In this document: positions 31,238 through 38,820 of the stretch, one piece after another | Layout of the letters: every line of letters starts with the position of its first letter | Position numbering within the stretch: the stretch's first letter is position 1 | NCBI GenBank assembly: GCA_013288945.1 | Contig: JABDAZ010000026.1 | Span: 1-42,700 of the forward strand | Length of the DNA stretch: 42,700 nt | Direction: 5' to 3' | Origin: Bacteroidota bacterium | Lineage (GTDB): Bacteria > Bacteroidota > Bacteroidia > Chitinophagales > Chitinophagaceae | Notes under the pieces: generated by a model | Seen by the model: the letters and a program-made list of their open reading frames with translations, nothing else | Databases searched by the model: none | What the model was told of the DNA's origin: nothing | Program-made: the position numbers and the translations under genes

Positions 31238-32665
31238 TTATTTATTCTCAATACTTTGTTCGTAACGGATTACATTGTTGGGATCATATTTATTTTTTAT
31301 CTGCTGTAGTTTTTTATAATTGCTTCCGTAGTATAAAGAATGATAATTTTTAAAATTAATATCCGGGTAATTACAATACTGCGCATTAATACCATGTTGA
31401 AAAAATATTTGCTGAATGTTTTCAAACTTTTGTATTAATCCATCGTCTTGTTTTTCCTGGTCCCAATACGCTTGTAATTCGGAAATATAAAAAAATCTCC
31501 GGTGCGGAAAAGATGAACCCTTTTCCGCATCTTCATTTTGTATTGCGCCACCAAGTGTATTTATTTGAAAAAGCATCCCGGGAGTTGTAGTTACAATGTC
31601 TAAAACTTTATCAATATACTTTTCAATATCATCAAAACTTTTATACAATCCTGCACATGCATTTTTAAAACGCACCGGATGCTGAATGCCATAAAAAGCT
31701 TTCAATGCCTTTGCCACAGGTTCCGGAACTGTTTCTGTTTTTTTCTCTGTTAATAAAGAAATTTTATCAATAACAATCTGGATATCGCGCGTTACTTTTT
31801 CTGTTGTTGTTAATAAAATATCTATATCATTATTATTTAAAACAAATTCTGAGAAACAACTTAGCGGCAATTTTTTTGTAATCGTAAACCATTCTTTTAA
31901 AATAGATGTTGCTTTTGCGCTGGTAATTTTAGCAGATTGAAAATGGAAACTTTGCATTGCTTCCGGGCTATCATGCACTTTAAATTTCAATTCAGAAACA
32001 ACACCAAAGTTGCCGTTGCCGCCGCCTCTGCAAGCCCACAGCAAATCTTTTTCACTGACAGAATTTCTTATTTTTCCATTGCCATCAACCATGGTAACTT
32101 CTATCAAACTATCGCACGTTAATCCATATTTCCTGCTTATTAATCCGTAGCCGCCGCCAAGTACCAAGCCGCCAATACCAACGCTTCCACAAGATCCGCC
32201 GGGAAGAATTTTATTTTTCGGCAACAAAAAATCATTGAGTTCAGACAGTGTGCATGCTGGGCCAACTTTTACAAATTCATCATCAACCCATTCCATTTTT
32301 TTTAATAAAGAAAGATTAATAACCATTCCATTATTGTTGCATGAAAAACCTTCCATACTATGTCCGCCACTTTTTATAGCAACTGGTAAATTATTTTCCT
32401 TCGCATATTTTAATGCTTCAGCAATTCCATTTTCATTTTTACACAACGCAATTACTGCCGGATATTTTTCGATGCGTGTATTAAACCCTCTTCTTAAAAT
32501 ATCATATTCTTTATCTTCTTTTTTATAGTAAACAACATTGTTTGTTGATGATAAAACCTGCGCAGCATTTTTTTTATTATTAATAGAAAAAGGTTTGGCA
32601 TACAAAGCCAAATTTGCCATTAATGATAGTTTCAAAAACTCTTTGCGGTGATAATTTTTTTTCAT
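31238..32665 (-). CDS. Berberine-bridge-type FAD oxidoreductase, probably bicovalent FAD
   Basis: A 475-residue FAD-dependent oxidase. The N terminus (HRKEFLKLSLMANLALYA) looks like an RK-type Tat leader. The PCMH FAD domain is about 70-235: VIALCKNENGIAEALKYAKE, IKSGGHSMEGFS, GGSCGSVGIGGLVLGGGYG, DLLWACRGGGNGNFGVVSEL. His102 and Cys159 occupy the positions of the two residues that hold FAD covalently in berberine bridge enzyme-like oxidases. The C-terminal BBE motif is YYGSNYKKLQQIKNKYDPNNV, shown here as the start of the motif. Family members oxidise sugars, alcohols or alkaloid-like compounds with oxygen. The gene is tail-to-tail with the AKR gene, and redox chemistry is the only common theme with that cluster. 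Confidence 0.92.
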   Translation of the reverse strand: MKKNYHRKEFLKLSLMANLALYAKPFSINNKKNAAQVLSSTNNVVYYKKEDKEYDILRRGFNTRIEKYPAVIALCKNENGIAEALKYAKENNLPVAIKSGGHSMEGFSCNNNGMVINLSLLKKMEWVDDEFVKVGPACTLSELNDFLLPKNKILPGGSCGSVGIGGLVLGGGYGLISRKYGLTCDSLIEVTMVDGNGKIRNSVSEKDLLWACRGGGNGNFGVVSELKFKVHDSPEAMQSFHFQSAKITSAKATSILKEWFTITKKLPLSCFSEFVLNNNDIDILLTTTEKVTRDIQIVIDKISLLTEKKTETVPEPVAKALKAFYGIQHPVRFKNACAGLYKSFDDIEKYIDKVLDIVTTTPGMLFQINTLGGAIQNEDAEKGSSFPHRRFFYISELQAYWDQEKQDDGLIQKFENIQQIFFQHGINAQYCNYPDINFKNYHSLYYGSNYKKLQQIKNKYDPNNVIRYEQSIENK

Positions 32666-32757
32666 AAAAATTTTACTATCTATAAATGTATGACTTAACC
32701 ATCAACAGAAATATTATGCTCATTTATTAATAAATAAAATGAAAAAAATTATTCCAT

Positions 32758-32786
32758 CTGCCAACTGTTAACTGCCAACTTTCAAC
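32758..32786 (-). repeat. Dispersed repeat upstream of the IMPase gene
   Basis: The reverse complement of this 29-base segment matches the nadR-internal repeat at 21587-21615 at 24 of 29 positions. It ends 4 bases before the -7 box of the IMPase gene. Confidence 0.65.
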
Positions 32787-32790
32787 TTCT

Positions 32791-32798
32791 TATCTTTG
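32791..32798 (+). promoter_or_regulatory. -7 box of the IMPase gene, almost touching the start codon
   Basis: TATCTTTG is an exact TAnnTTTG match and the ATG begins 4 bases later. If used, the mRNA would be leaderless or nearly so. Confidence 0.5.
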
Positions 32799-32802
32799 CG
32801 GC

Positions 32803-33576
32803 ATGTTAAAAAATACTTTATTAAAAGCCACTGAAGCTGGCGCAAAAGTGATGCAGCAATTTTTTCATGGCGAATTTAAAATCTCAAATAAAGATGGCAT
32901 TAATAATTTAGTTACCGAAGCTGATCATGCTTCTGAAAAAGCAATTTTTGATGTTATAAAAAATGATTTTCCCGATCACTTTTTATTGAGTGAAGAAGCT
33001 GGTGAAATTTTTATGGATTCGAATTATAAATGGATTATTGACCCGATTGATGGCACGGTAAATTTTGCGCATGGCATCCCGATTTGTTGTGTTTCCATTG
33101 GCCTTGAACAAAATGGAGAAATGATAATGGGCGCTGTGTATAACCCATTTATTAATGAATTTTATTTTGCACAAAAAGGTTTTGGCGCTTCGCTGAATGA
33201 TAATAAAATTGAAGTCAGTAAAGAAACTGAAGTTGGCAAATCTTGTTTGGTAACCGGTTTTCCATACACTTATCTTGATAATAAAAATGGCCCGCTGGAA
33301 GTTTTTGCAAGATTAATTCGCAAAGGAGTTCCGGTAAGAAGATTAGGATCTGCAGCAATGGATTTATGCTGGGTTGCAGCTGGAAGGTTTGATGGTTTTT
33401 ATGAACATAAATTATCAGCGTGGGACAGTGCCGCAGGTTTTTTAATTGTAGAAGAAGCCGGTGGAAAAGTAACAGATTTTTCAGGAAAATATTATTCGCC
33501 CTATCAACCACACATCGTTGCAACCAATGGAAAAATTCATGATGAATTGTTGTTGTGGATTAATGATGAATTCTAA
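32803..33576 (+). CDS. Inositol monophosphatase family protein
   Basis: A 257-residue Mg-dependent phosphatase of the IMPase/FBPase/CysQ superfamily. The metal-binding motifs are present: LVTEADHASEKAI, LLSEEAGE (Glu ligand), the core WIIDPIDGTVNFAHGIP (two Asp ligands) and SAWDSAAGFLIVEEAGG (last Asp ligand). DPIDGTVNF with Asn at this place suits true inositol monophosphatases or SuhB-like proteins. Substrates could be inositol phosphate or other sugar monophosphates; this cannot be decided. The stop codon overlaps the left repeat of the four-helix-bundle cassette by two bases. thiL follows beyond the cassette on the same strand, so IMPase and thiL may have been direct neighbours before its insertion. 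Confidence 0.95.
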   Translation: MLKNTLLKATEAGAKVMQQFFHGEFKISNKDGINNLVTEADHASEKAIFDVIKNDFPDHFLLSEEAGEIFMDSNYKWIIDPIDGTVNFAHGIPICCVSIGLEQNGEMIMGAVYNPFINEFYFAQKGFGASLNDNKIEVSKETEVGKSCLVTGFPYTYLDNKNGPLEVFARLIRKGVPVRRLGSAAMDLCWVAAGRFDGFYEHKLSAWDSAAGFLIVEEAGGKVTDFSGKYYSPYQPHIVATNGKIHDELLLWINDEF

Positions 33577-33606
33577 ATACGAAGTAAGAAGTACGAAATA
33601 TGAATT
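33575..33606 (+). repeat. Left terminal inverted repeat of the IVP cassette
   Basis: 32 bases, opening AAATACGAAGTAAGAAGTAC. It matches the reverse complement of 34015-34046 at 27 of 32 positions. Confidence 0.75.
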
Positions 33607-33639
33607 TTTTTTGAGATAATAATTTAAAAATTTCGTACT
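33590..33639 (+). repeat. Inner hairpin in the leader of the IVP-family gene
   Basis: AGTACGAAAT (33590-33599) and ATTTCGTACT (33630-33639) are perfect 10-bp arms with a 30-base AT-rich loop, ending 8 bases before the ATG at 33648. It could hide the start region in a folded mRNA. Confidence 0.55.
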
Positions 33640-33647
33640 TGTTACCA

Positions 33648-34016
33648 ATGCCGGATATAAACCTTAAAAAAAGAACCTTTGAATTTGCTGTTGCAATTGC
33701 AAAACTTGCTGTTGATTTACCTTATAATTTAATTAATCGTGCTTATCTTAATCAAATAATCAGAAGTTCATCTTCGGTCGGTGCAAATTATAGAGCTGCC
33801 CAACAAGCAAAATCATCCAATGATTTTATTAATAAATTAAAAATTGTTGAAGAAGAAAATGATGAGACTGTTTATTTTCTTGAACTTCTTTTAGTTTTTA
33901 ATCCGGATCATTCAAACAATATTATTTCATTAATAAACGAAGGAACTGAATTATTAAAAATTATTGTTGCTTCTATTAATACAACAAAAGAAAGGCTCAA
34001 TAATCAAAAAAAATAA
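33648..34016 (+). CDS. Four-helix-bundle protein of the 23S rRNA IVP (S23) family
   Basis: A 122-residue, mostly helical protein. The ATG at 33648 is preferred to a TTG three codons earlier. Family features: the opening helix KRTFEFAVAIAKLAVDLP, then NQIIRSSSSVGANYRAAQQA (the conserved Ser-Ser-Val-Gly-x-Asn turn), KLKIVEEENDETVYFLELLL (Glu/Asp-rich helix) and a last amphipathic helix. Relatives are encoded in intervening sequences of 23S rRNA genes and as stand-alone genes in Bacteroidota; the Avd protein of diversity-generating retroelements has the same fold and binds nucleic acid. No reverse transcriptase, variable repeat or rRNA is near here. Its location in an inverted-repeat unit suggests it travels with that repeat (inference). 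Confidence 0.88.
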   Translation: MPDINLKKRTFEFAVAIAKLAVDLPYNLINRAYLNQIIRSSSSVGANYRAAQQAKSSNDFINKLKIVEEENDETVYFLELLLVFNPDHSNNIISLINEGTELLKIIVASINTTKERLNNQKK

Positions 34017-34046
34017 TTCGTACTTCGTATTTATTATTTCGTATTT
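34015..34046 (-). repeat. Right terminal inverted repeat of the IVP cassette
   Basis: Reverse complement of the left arm with five mismatches. It overlaps the IVP gene stop codon by two bases and ends three bases before the thiL ATG. Confidence 0.75.
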
Positions 34047-34049
34047 ATT

Positions 34050-35081
34050 ATGGAAAGAACAGAAATATCCTCTCTCGGAGAATTTGGATTAATAGATCAT
34101 CTCACCAAAAATATTGAACATCAAAATGCTTCAACCATTTTAGGCGTTGGCGATGATGCGGCGGTGATTGATCATTTCGGAAAGCAAACTGTTGTTACTA
34201 CAGATTTATTAATAGAAGGTGTTCATTTTGATTTGATGTATACGCCGTTAAAACATCTTGGTTATAAAAGTGTAATTGTAAACCTCAGTGATATTTATGC
34301 GATGAACGCTGTGCCAACGCAAATTACCATTGCGCTTGGCATCAGCAACCGCTTTAGTTTGGAAGCGCTGGATGAATTTTATGAAGGTGTTTATGCTGCG
34401 TGCAATAAATATGGCGTCGATTTAATTGGCGGCGATACCGCTTCTTCACAAAAAGGTTTTATTATTTCTATTACTGCCATTGGCGAAGTGGCGCCGGATA
34501 AATTTGTAAAAAGAACTACAGCAAAAAAAGGCGATTTATTATGTTGCAGCGGCGATTTGGGCGCAGCATATTTAGGATTGGTTTTTTTAGAAAGAGAAAA
34601 GAAAATATTTTTAGAAAGCCCTGCCGTAAAACCAGATCTCGAAGGAGAAAAATATGTAATCGGAAGATTATTAAAACCAGAAGCACGAAAAGATATCGTT
34701 GAATTTTTTGAAACGAATGAATTAATGCCAACGTCGATGATGGACATAAGCGACGGATTAAGTTCCGAAATTTTACATATCTGTAAAGACAGTGAACTGG
34801 GTTGCGTTTTATACGAAGAAAAAATTCCGATAGCAGAAGAAACGCGCAGCGCAGCTTTTAAATTTGAACTTGATCCAACAGCATGCGCACTTAGCGGCGG
34901 CGAAGATTATGAATTGCTTTTTACTATTTCGCAGGAAGATCATGATAAACTTGTTTTGAATGAGCATATAAGCGTTATCGGATACATGACTGAACCGGAA
35001 AAAGGTAAAAAAATAATCACCAAAGGTGGCAGTACTTTTGATATAACAGCGCAGGGATGGAACGCTTTTTCGTCAAAATAA
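34050..35081 (+). CDS. thiL: Thiamine-monophosphate kinase
   Basis: Phosphorylates thiamine monophosphate to the active cofactor thiamine diphosphate with ATP; cytoplasmic, PurM-like fold. The 343-residue product has normal length. Landmarks: the start SLGEFGLIDHL, the ATP/Mg segment LGVGDDAAVID, VVTTDLLIEGVHFDL, the paired NLSDIYAMNAVPTQI, LIGGDTASS and the C-terminal ISDGLSSEILHI and SGGEDYELLF. All are diagnostic of ThiL. No other thiamine biosynthesis gene is close. Its start lies 3 bases beyond the cassette's right repeat, so the native promoter or leader may have been displaced; transcription may now come from the IMPase promoter or from within the cassette. Confidence 0.96.
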   Translation: MERTEISSLGEFGLIDHLTKNIEHQNASTILGVGDDAAVIDHFGKQTVVTTDLLIEGVHFDLMYTPLKHLGYKSVIVNLSDIYAMNAVPTQITIALGISNRFSLEALDEFYEGVYAACNKYGVDLIGGDTASSQKGFIISITAIGEVAPDKFVKRTTAKKGDLLCCSGDLGAAYLGLVFLEREKKIFLESPAVKPDLEGEKYVIGRLLKPEARKDIVEFFETNELMPTSMMDISDGLSSEILHICKDSELGCVLYEEKIPIAEETRSAAFKFELDPTACALSGGEDYELLFTISQEDHDKLVLNEHISVIGYMTEPEKGKKIITKGGSTFDITAQGWNAFSSK

Positions 35082-35140
35082 ATAAAGGTTTACCGCGTTT
35101 ATTAATGCGCGCGATTTTGCGGGATAAAATGGATTTAGTG

Positions 35141-36664
35141 ATGAAAGATTTTTTCTGTTCATTTTTGTTAATCATCTCTTTTGTTTGTTTTGCCTGCAAC
35201 GCAAGTAAAAATACTTTCGATCCCGATAAAAAATATTCTTCCCAGCAATTAAAACAGGATTATACTATTTTCAGGAATATCCTGGAAGATTCTCACCCGA
35301 GTTTATATTGGTACACAACAAAAGACAGCCTCAATTATTTTTTTGATAATGGTTATCAAAAAATAAAGGATTCAATGACTGTTCCGGAATTTAGATCGGT
35401 GCTCAGTTATACGATTGCAAAAATTAATTGCGGCCATACTTCTGTTGGTTATTCAAAAGCATTTAATAAATATTTAGATACAGCAAAAATTAAATTGTTT
35501 CCATTAAGCATAAAATTGTGGGGCGATACGATGGTTGTAACTGCAAACATTAATCGCCGTGATCCGATTTTAAAAAGAGGCGTGGTTATTAAAAGTATTA
35601 ATGGAAAAACGCAGCAACAATTGCGCGATTCATTGTTTAATTATATTGTAACAGATGGTTACAGCATGAGTGGAAAATATCAATCATTAAGCAGCGATTT
35701 TACTTTCGGAAGCTGGTATAAAAATATCTTTGGCCTGCCTGCAAATTTAAATATCCGTTACATAGATAGTGCCGGCGAAGAAAAAGAAGTAACCGAACCT
35801 GTGTATGATCCGAAAGCTGATACAATAAAATTCCGCAGGCCGCAGCAGGATGAAAAAAAGTTTAAAAGAGAACACCAGTTTTTTACATCATTATCGCGCA
35901 ACCTGCAATTGGATACTGTTGGCAGCACGGCTTACATGACCGTTAATACTTTTGCAAGAGGTTTTGGTTTAAAAAAATTCTTTAGAAAATCTTTTAAAAC
36001 GATTGATGAAAAACATATACAAAGTTTAGTGATTGATGTGCGATCAAACGGCGGCGGAGATGCAACTAATTCTACTTTATTAACTCAATATCTTATTAAT
36101 AAAAAATTCAAACTCGCTGATTCTTTATATGCAATTAGCCGGCATAGTAAGTATGATAAATACATTGGTAAAAGTTTTTTATACAGGATGCTGATGGTTT
36201 TTGTTACCAAAAAAAGAGATGACGGAAAATATCATTTCGGTTATTTTGAAAGGCATTATTTTAAGCCGGAAAAAAATCATCATTTTAATGGTGATACTTA
36301 TATTTTAATTGGCGGGAATTCTTTTTCTGCAACAACACTATTTGCAGGTTCATTAAAAGGGCAAAAAAATATAACATTAATAGGCGAAGAAACCGGCGGC
36401 GCTTATTATGGAAACACCGCTTGGATGATTCCGGAAGTTACTTTGCCAAATACACAATTGCGTTTTCGTTTACCAAAATTTCATTTGGTTATTAATAAAA
36501 ATTGGGTGAAAGACGGGCGCGGCGTAATGCCTGATGTTGTTGTTATACCAACTACAAAAGCTATAAAAAACGGTATCGATTTTAAGGCAGAAAAAGCACA
36601 CGAATTAATTTTACAACGCAGGGAACAAACACCACAAACCAACGCAAAGAATATTCACAAATAA
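35141..36664 (+). CDS. S41-family peptidase lipoprotein
   Basis: A 507-residue envelope protein. The frame opens at 35057 inside thiL, but the ATG at 35141 (or 35129) begins a signal sequence MKDFFCSFLLIISFVCFAC with a lipobox-like FVCFAC, so a lipoprotein is predicted. A helical N-terminal part (YTIFRNILEDSHPSLYWYT, INCGHTSVG) is typical of the Bacteroidota S41 subgroup. The PDZ region is weak (GVVIKSINGKTQQQL). The catalytic core has SLVIDVRSNGGGD, then the Ser nucleophile region YILIGGNSFSATTLFAG (Ser396 is the best candidate), and GEETGGAYYGNT. Unlike tail-specific C-terminal processing proteases, the Lys partner is not obvious, so activity is probable but unproven. Convergent with nagA. 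Confidence 0.88.
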   Translation: MKDFFCSFLLIISFVCFACNASKNTFDPDKKYSSQQLKQDYTIFRNILEDSHPSLYWYTTKDSLNYFFDNGYQKIKDSMTVPEFRSVLSYTIAKINCGHTSVGYSKAFNKYLDTAKIKLFPLSIKLWGDTMVVTANINRRDPILKRGVVIKSINGKTQQQLRDSLFNYIVTDGYSMSGKYQSLSSDFTFGSWYKNIFGLPANLNIRYIDSAGEEKEVTEPVYDPKADTIKFRRPQQDEKKFKREHQFFTSLSRNLQLDTVGSTAYMTVNTFARGFGLKKFFRKSFKTIDEKHIQSLVIDVRSNGGGDATNSTLLTQYLINKKFKLADSLYAISRHSKYDKYIGKSFLYRMLMVFVTKKRDDGKYHFGYFERHYFKPEKNHHFNGDTYILIGGNSFSATTLFAGSLKGQKNITLIGEETGGAYYGNTAWMIPEVTLPNTQLRFRLPKFHLVINKNWVKDGRGVMPDVVVIPTTKAIKNGIDFKAEKAHELILQRREQTPQTNAKNIHK

Positions 36665-36681
36665 TATTTATTAATAATTTT

Positions 36682-37791
36682 CTATTCGCCTTCAATAATT
36701 ATTTGCTGCAATTTTAATTGATCATCAAGTACAATAAAATCAGCAGTTGTTCCTTTTTTTATATTGCCATATTTATTTTCCAAACCCATCAATTTTGCAG
36801 GATATAATGAAGCCATGCGCAATGCTTCCGGCAAAGTGATACCAACTTTTTCAACGCCATTTTTTACAGCCTTTAGCATCGTTAATGCAGAGCCGGATAA
36901 TGTGCCGTTTGGCAATGTATATCTGTCTTCTTTAAACACATGAACGTAGTCGCCATGCAATACTTCAACAACAGCATCGGTTATAAAAAATAAACGCTCT
37001 TCCATAATTTTTTTGCTGATGCGCACAGATGCAAAATCTACATGCACGCCATCGCAAACAATACTGCTCATCAGTTCATCATGATCATAAATGGCACCAA
37101 CCATTCCTGGTTCGCGGCCTTGCAGTGGAGACATTGCATTAAACAAATGTGTTGCTGCGGGAATGCCTGCATAAAAACTATTAATCGCTTCATCATATGT
37201 TGCATTACTGTGGCCGGCAGAAACGACAATATCATTTTCAAGCAACAGATCAATAACATTTTTATCGCATTGCTCCGGCGCAAGCGTTATCATTTTAATA
37301 ATGCCTTTTCCTTTTTGTATTAATAAATTTACTTCGTCGAGTGTTGGCTTCTTAATATATTTTTCAACGTGTGCGCCTTTTTTAATTGGGTTAATATATG
37401 GCCCTTCCAAATGCAGGCCCAGCAAGCCTTTGCCGCCTGCTGACCAATATTGTTTTACAACTTCAATGCCTGTTAAAAATTTTTCTATAGAATTTGTTGC
37501 CATCGTAATCACAAACTGCGAGCATCCGCCGTGCATGCAATATTCATACGTTGCTTCCAATGATTCGGTGGTTAATTCTGTAGAAAATAATTTTCCGTTG
37601 CCACCATAAATTTGTAAGTCTATTAATGATGGTGCAAGCATGTATGCATTCAAATCTTTAACGCGGTAATCTGCAGGAATTAAATTTTTATCCACCACAT
37701 CAACCACTTTTCCATTTTGCACAAGCACAGCTTTTCCTGTTACTATTTCATGGCCTGTAAAAATTTCGCGTGCAATAAATGCTGTTGACAT
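36682..37791 (-). CDS. nagA: N-acetylglucosamine-6-phosphate deacetylase
   Basis: Deacetylates GlcNAc-6-phosphate to glucosamine-6-phosphate, feeding amino sugars from chitin or cell wall into glycolysis or recycling; cytoplasmic amidohydrolase. The 369-residue product has normal length. Landmarks: APSLIDLQIYGGNG, the metal ligand Glu in GLHLEGPYINPIKKGAH, the His in VSAGHSNATYDEA, the second His in ATHLFNAMSPLQGREPG, VCDGVHVD and the catalytic Asp in FFITDAV. The first HxH motif is replaced, as in E. coli NagA. It begins 10 bases after the omega-amidase gene, so the two form an operon; nagB and a GlcNAc transporter are not in the window. Confidence 0.95.
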   Translation of the reverse strand: MSTAFIAREIFTGHEIVTGKAVLVQNGKVVDVVDKNLIPADYRVKDLNAYMLAPSLIDLQIYGGNGKLFSTELTTESLEATYEYCMHGGCSQFVITMATNSIEKFLTGIEVVKQYWSAGGKGLLGLHLEGPYINPIKKGAHVEKYIKKPTLDEVNLLIQKGKGIIKMITLAPEQCDKNVIDLLLENDIVVSAGHSNATYDEAINSFYAGIPAATHLFNAMSPLQGREPGMVGAIYDHDELMSSIVCDGVHVDFASVRISKKIMEERLFFITDAVVEVLHGDYVHVFKEDRYTLPNGTLSGSALTMLKAVKNGVEKVGITLPEALRMASLYPAKLMGLENKYGNIKKGTTADFIVLDDQLKLQQIIIEGE

Positions 37792-37801
37792 TATTAATAA
37801 T

Positions 37802-38605
37802 TTATGGTTCTATAAAAAATTCATCTGCATCTTTCCAAAAAGGAAATTTCGCGCGCACTTCATCAAGCGTTTCTTTACTTAATGTATATGTAAAAACATC
37901 TTCGTCATTTTCTTTATGATAAATTATTTCACCAAGCGGATTAATGATCATGGAATCTCCGCTGTGATAAATATTATTGCCATCATTGCCAACACGGTTC
38001 ACTCCAACAACATATGATTGGTTTTCTATAGCACGCGCCTGCAATAAAGTTTTCCATGCAATGTTGCGGCGTTGCGGCCAGTTAGCAACATAAATTATCA
38101 AATCAAATTCTAATTTTTTTTCTTCTTCTTTATTAATAGCAGACTGGCGCGACCAGACAGGAAAACGCAAATCATAACAAACCAGTAAATTTATTTTCCA
38201 TCCTTTTACAGAAGCTATTAATCGTTTATTTCCCGCAGTGTATTTTTCATCTTCGCCGGCAAATGCAAAGCGGTGGCGTTTATCGTAATAACCAAATTGT
38301 CCATTTGGCAACATCCAAATTAAGCGGTTAAAATATTTTCCATCTTCTTCAATTATTAAACTTCCGGTAAGGATTATTTTTTTTGTTGATGAAATTTTTT
38401 TCATCCAAGCAACAGATTCTCCATCCATTTTTTCTGCTAACTTTTCTGGTTGCATGCTAAAACCTGTGCTGAACATTTCAGGCAACACAACAATTTCGGT
38501 TTTCTCTTTAATGCCATTAATCTTTTCTTCAAGCAATTGAAGGTTTGCTTTTTTATCTTCCCAAAAAAGATTTGTTTGTATAATGGTGATGATTAATGAA
38601 GACAT
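37802..38605 (-). CDS. Omega-amidase (YafV/NIT2-like nitrilase-family amidohydrolase)
   Basis: A 267-residue C-N hydrolase. The Glu-Lys-Cys triad is visible: VVLPEMFSTGFSM, YYDKRHRFAF and LLVCYDLRFPVWSR. LPEMFSTGF and the KRHRF/YDLRFPVW forms are those of the YafV/NIT2 omega-amidase group, which hydrolyses alpha-ketoglutaramate or alpha-ketosuccinamate formed by transamination. This is a metabolite-repair type function. It is the first gene of an operon with nagA; any link between the two is not obvious beyond nitrogen metabolism. An exact -7 box lies 24 bases upstream of the ATG. Confidence 0.92.
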   Translation of the reverse strand: MSSLIITIIQTNLFWEDKKANLQLLEEKINGIKEKTEIVVLPEMFSTGFSMQPEKLAEKMDGESVAWMKKISSTKKIILTGSLIIEEDGKYFNRLIWMLPNGQFGYYDKRHRFAFAGEDEKYTAGNKRLIASVKGWKINLLVCYDLRFPVWSRQSAINKEEEKKLEFDLIIYVANWPQRRNIAWKTLLQARAIENQSYVVGVNRVGNDGNNIYHSGDSMIINPLGEIIYHKENDEDVFTYTLSKETLDEVRAKFPFWKDADEFFIEP

Positions 38606-38628
38606 AATAATTAAAATGAAGAATACAA

Positions 38629-38636
38629 CAAAGTTA
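38629..38636 (-). promoter_or_regulatory. -7 box of the omega-amidase/nagA operon
   Basis: TAACTTTG on the minus strand is an exact TAnnTTTG match, ending 23 bases before the ATG at 38605. No -33 TTG is found. Confidence 0.5.
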
Positions 38637-38798
38637 ATTGAAGAAATGAAGAAACATCAGCTATAAAATTTTACATTTTTTAACACTTCATCAGCAATAA
38701 TTTTTATCGTTTTTGTACAAGTAAATTGATTCTTTTTATCATTGTTATCGAAACGTTATTCGTTTTTATAAAGTAAACCTTTAGCGTGCTTTTTGCGT

Positions 38799-38817
38799 CT
38801 TATATATAAAATATAAG
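38799..38817. repeat. Inverted repeat CTTATAT-ATAAA-ATATAAG before a small exported gene
   Basis: Perfect 7-bp arms with a 5-base spacer, ending 3 bases before the ATG at 38821. It would lie over the translation start region and could be an RNA hairpin or operator. Confidence 0.45.
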
Positions 38818-38820
38818 ATC

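Larger units (their letters stand above)
33575..34046 (+). mobile_element. 472-bp IVP-type cassette bounded by inverted repeats
   Basis: A unit of two 32-base inverted repeats around one gene of the four-helix-bundle family first known from 23S rRNA intervening sequences. It fills the space from the IMPase stop codon to 3 bases before thiL. No transposase, target duplication or att site is visible, so the way it moves is unknown; calling it mobile is inference from the repeat structure and the solo copy at 28498-28522. Confidence 0.5.

Noticed and set aside
33575-34046. Part of a diversity-generating retroelement (Avd-like protein)
   Set aside because: No reverse transcriptase, template repeat or variable repeat is near; the protein fits the stand-alone IVP family.
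33575-34046. A 23S rRNA fragment carrying an intervening sequence
   Set aside because: The flanks are protein-coding IMPase and thiL, not rRNA.
35057-35140. Upstream start of the S41 peptidase gene inside thiL
   Set aside because: The lipoprotein signal begins at 35141; the earlier start adds a basic head and overlaps thiL without need.
36665-36681. Terminator between the S41 peptidase and nagA genes
   Set aside because: The 17-base gap is AT-rich with an imperfect palindrome but no credible stem and T run.
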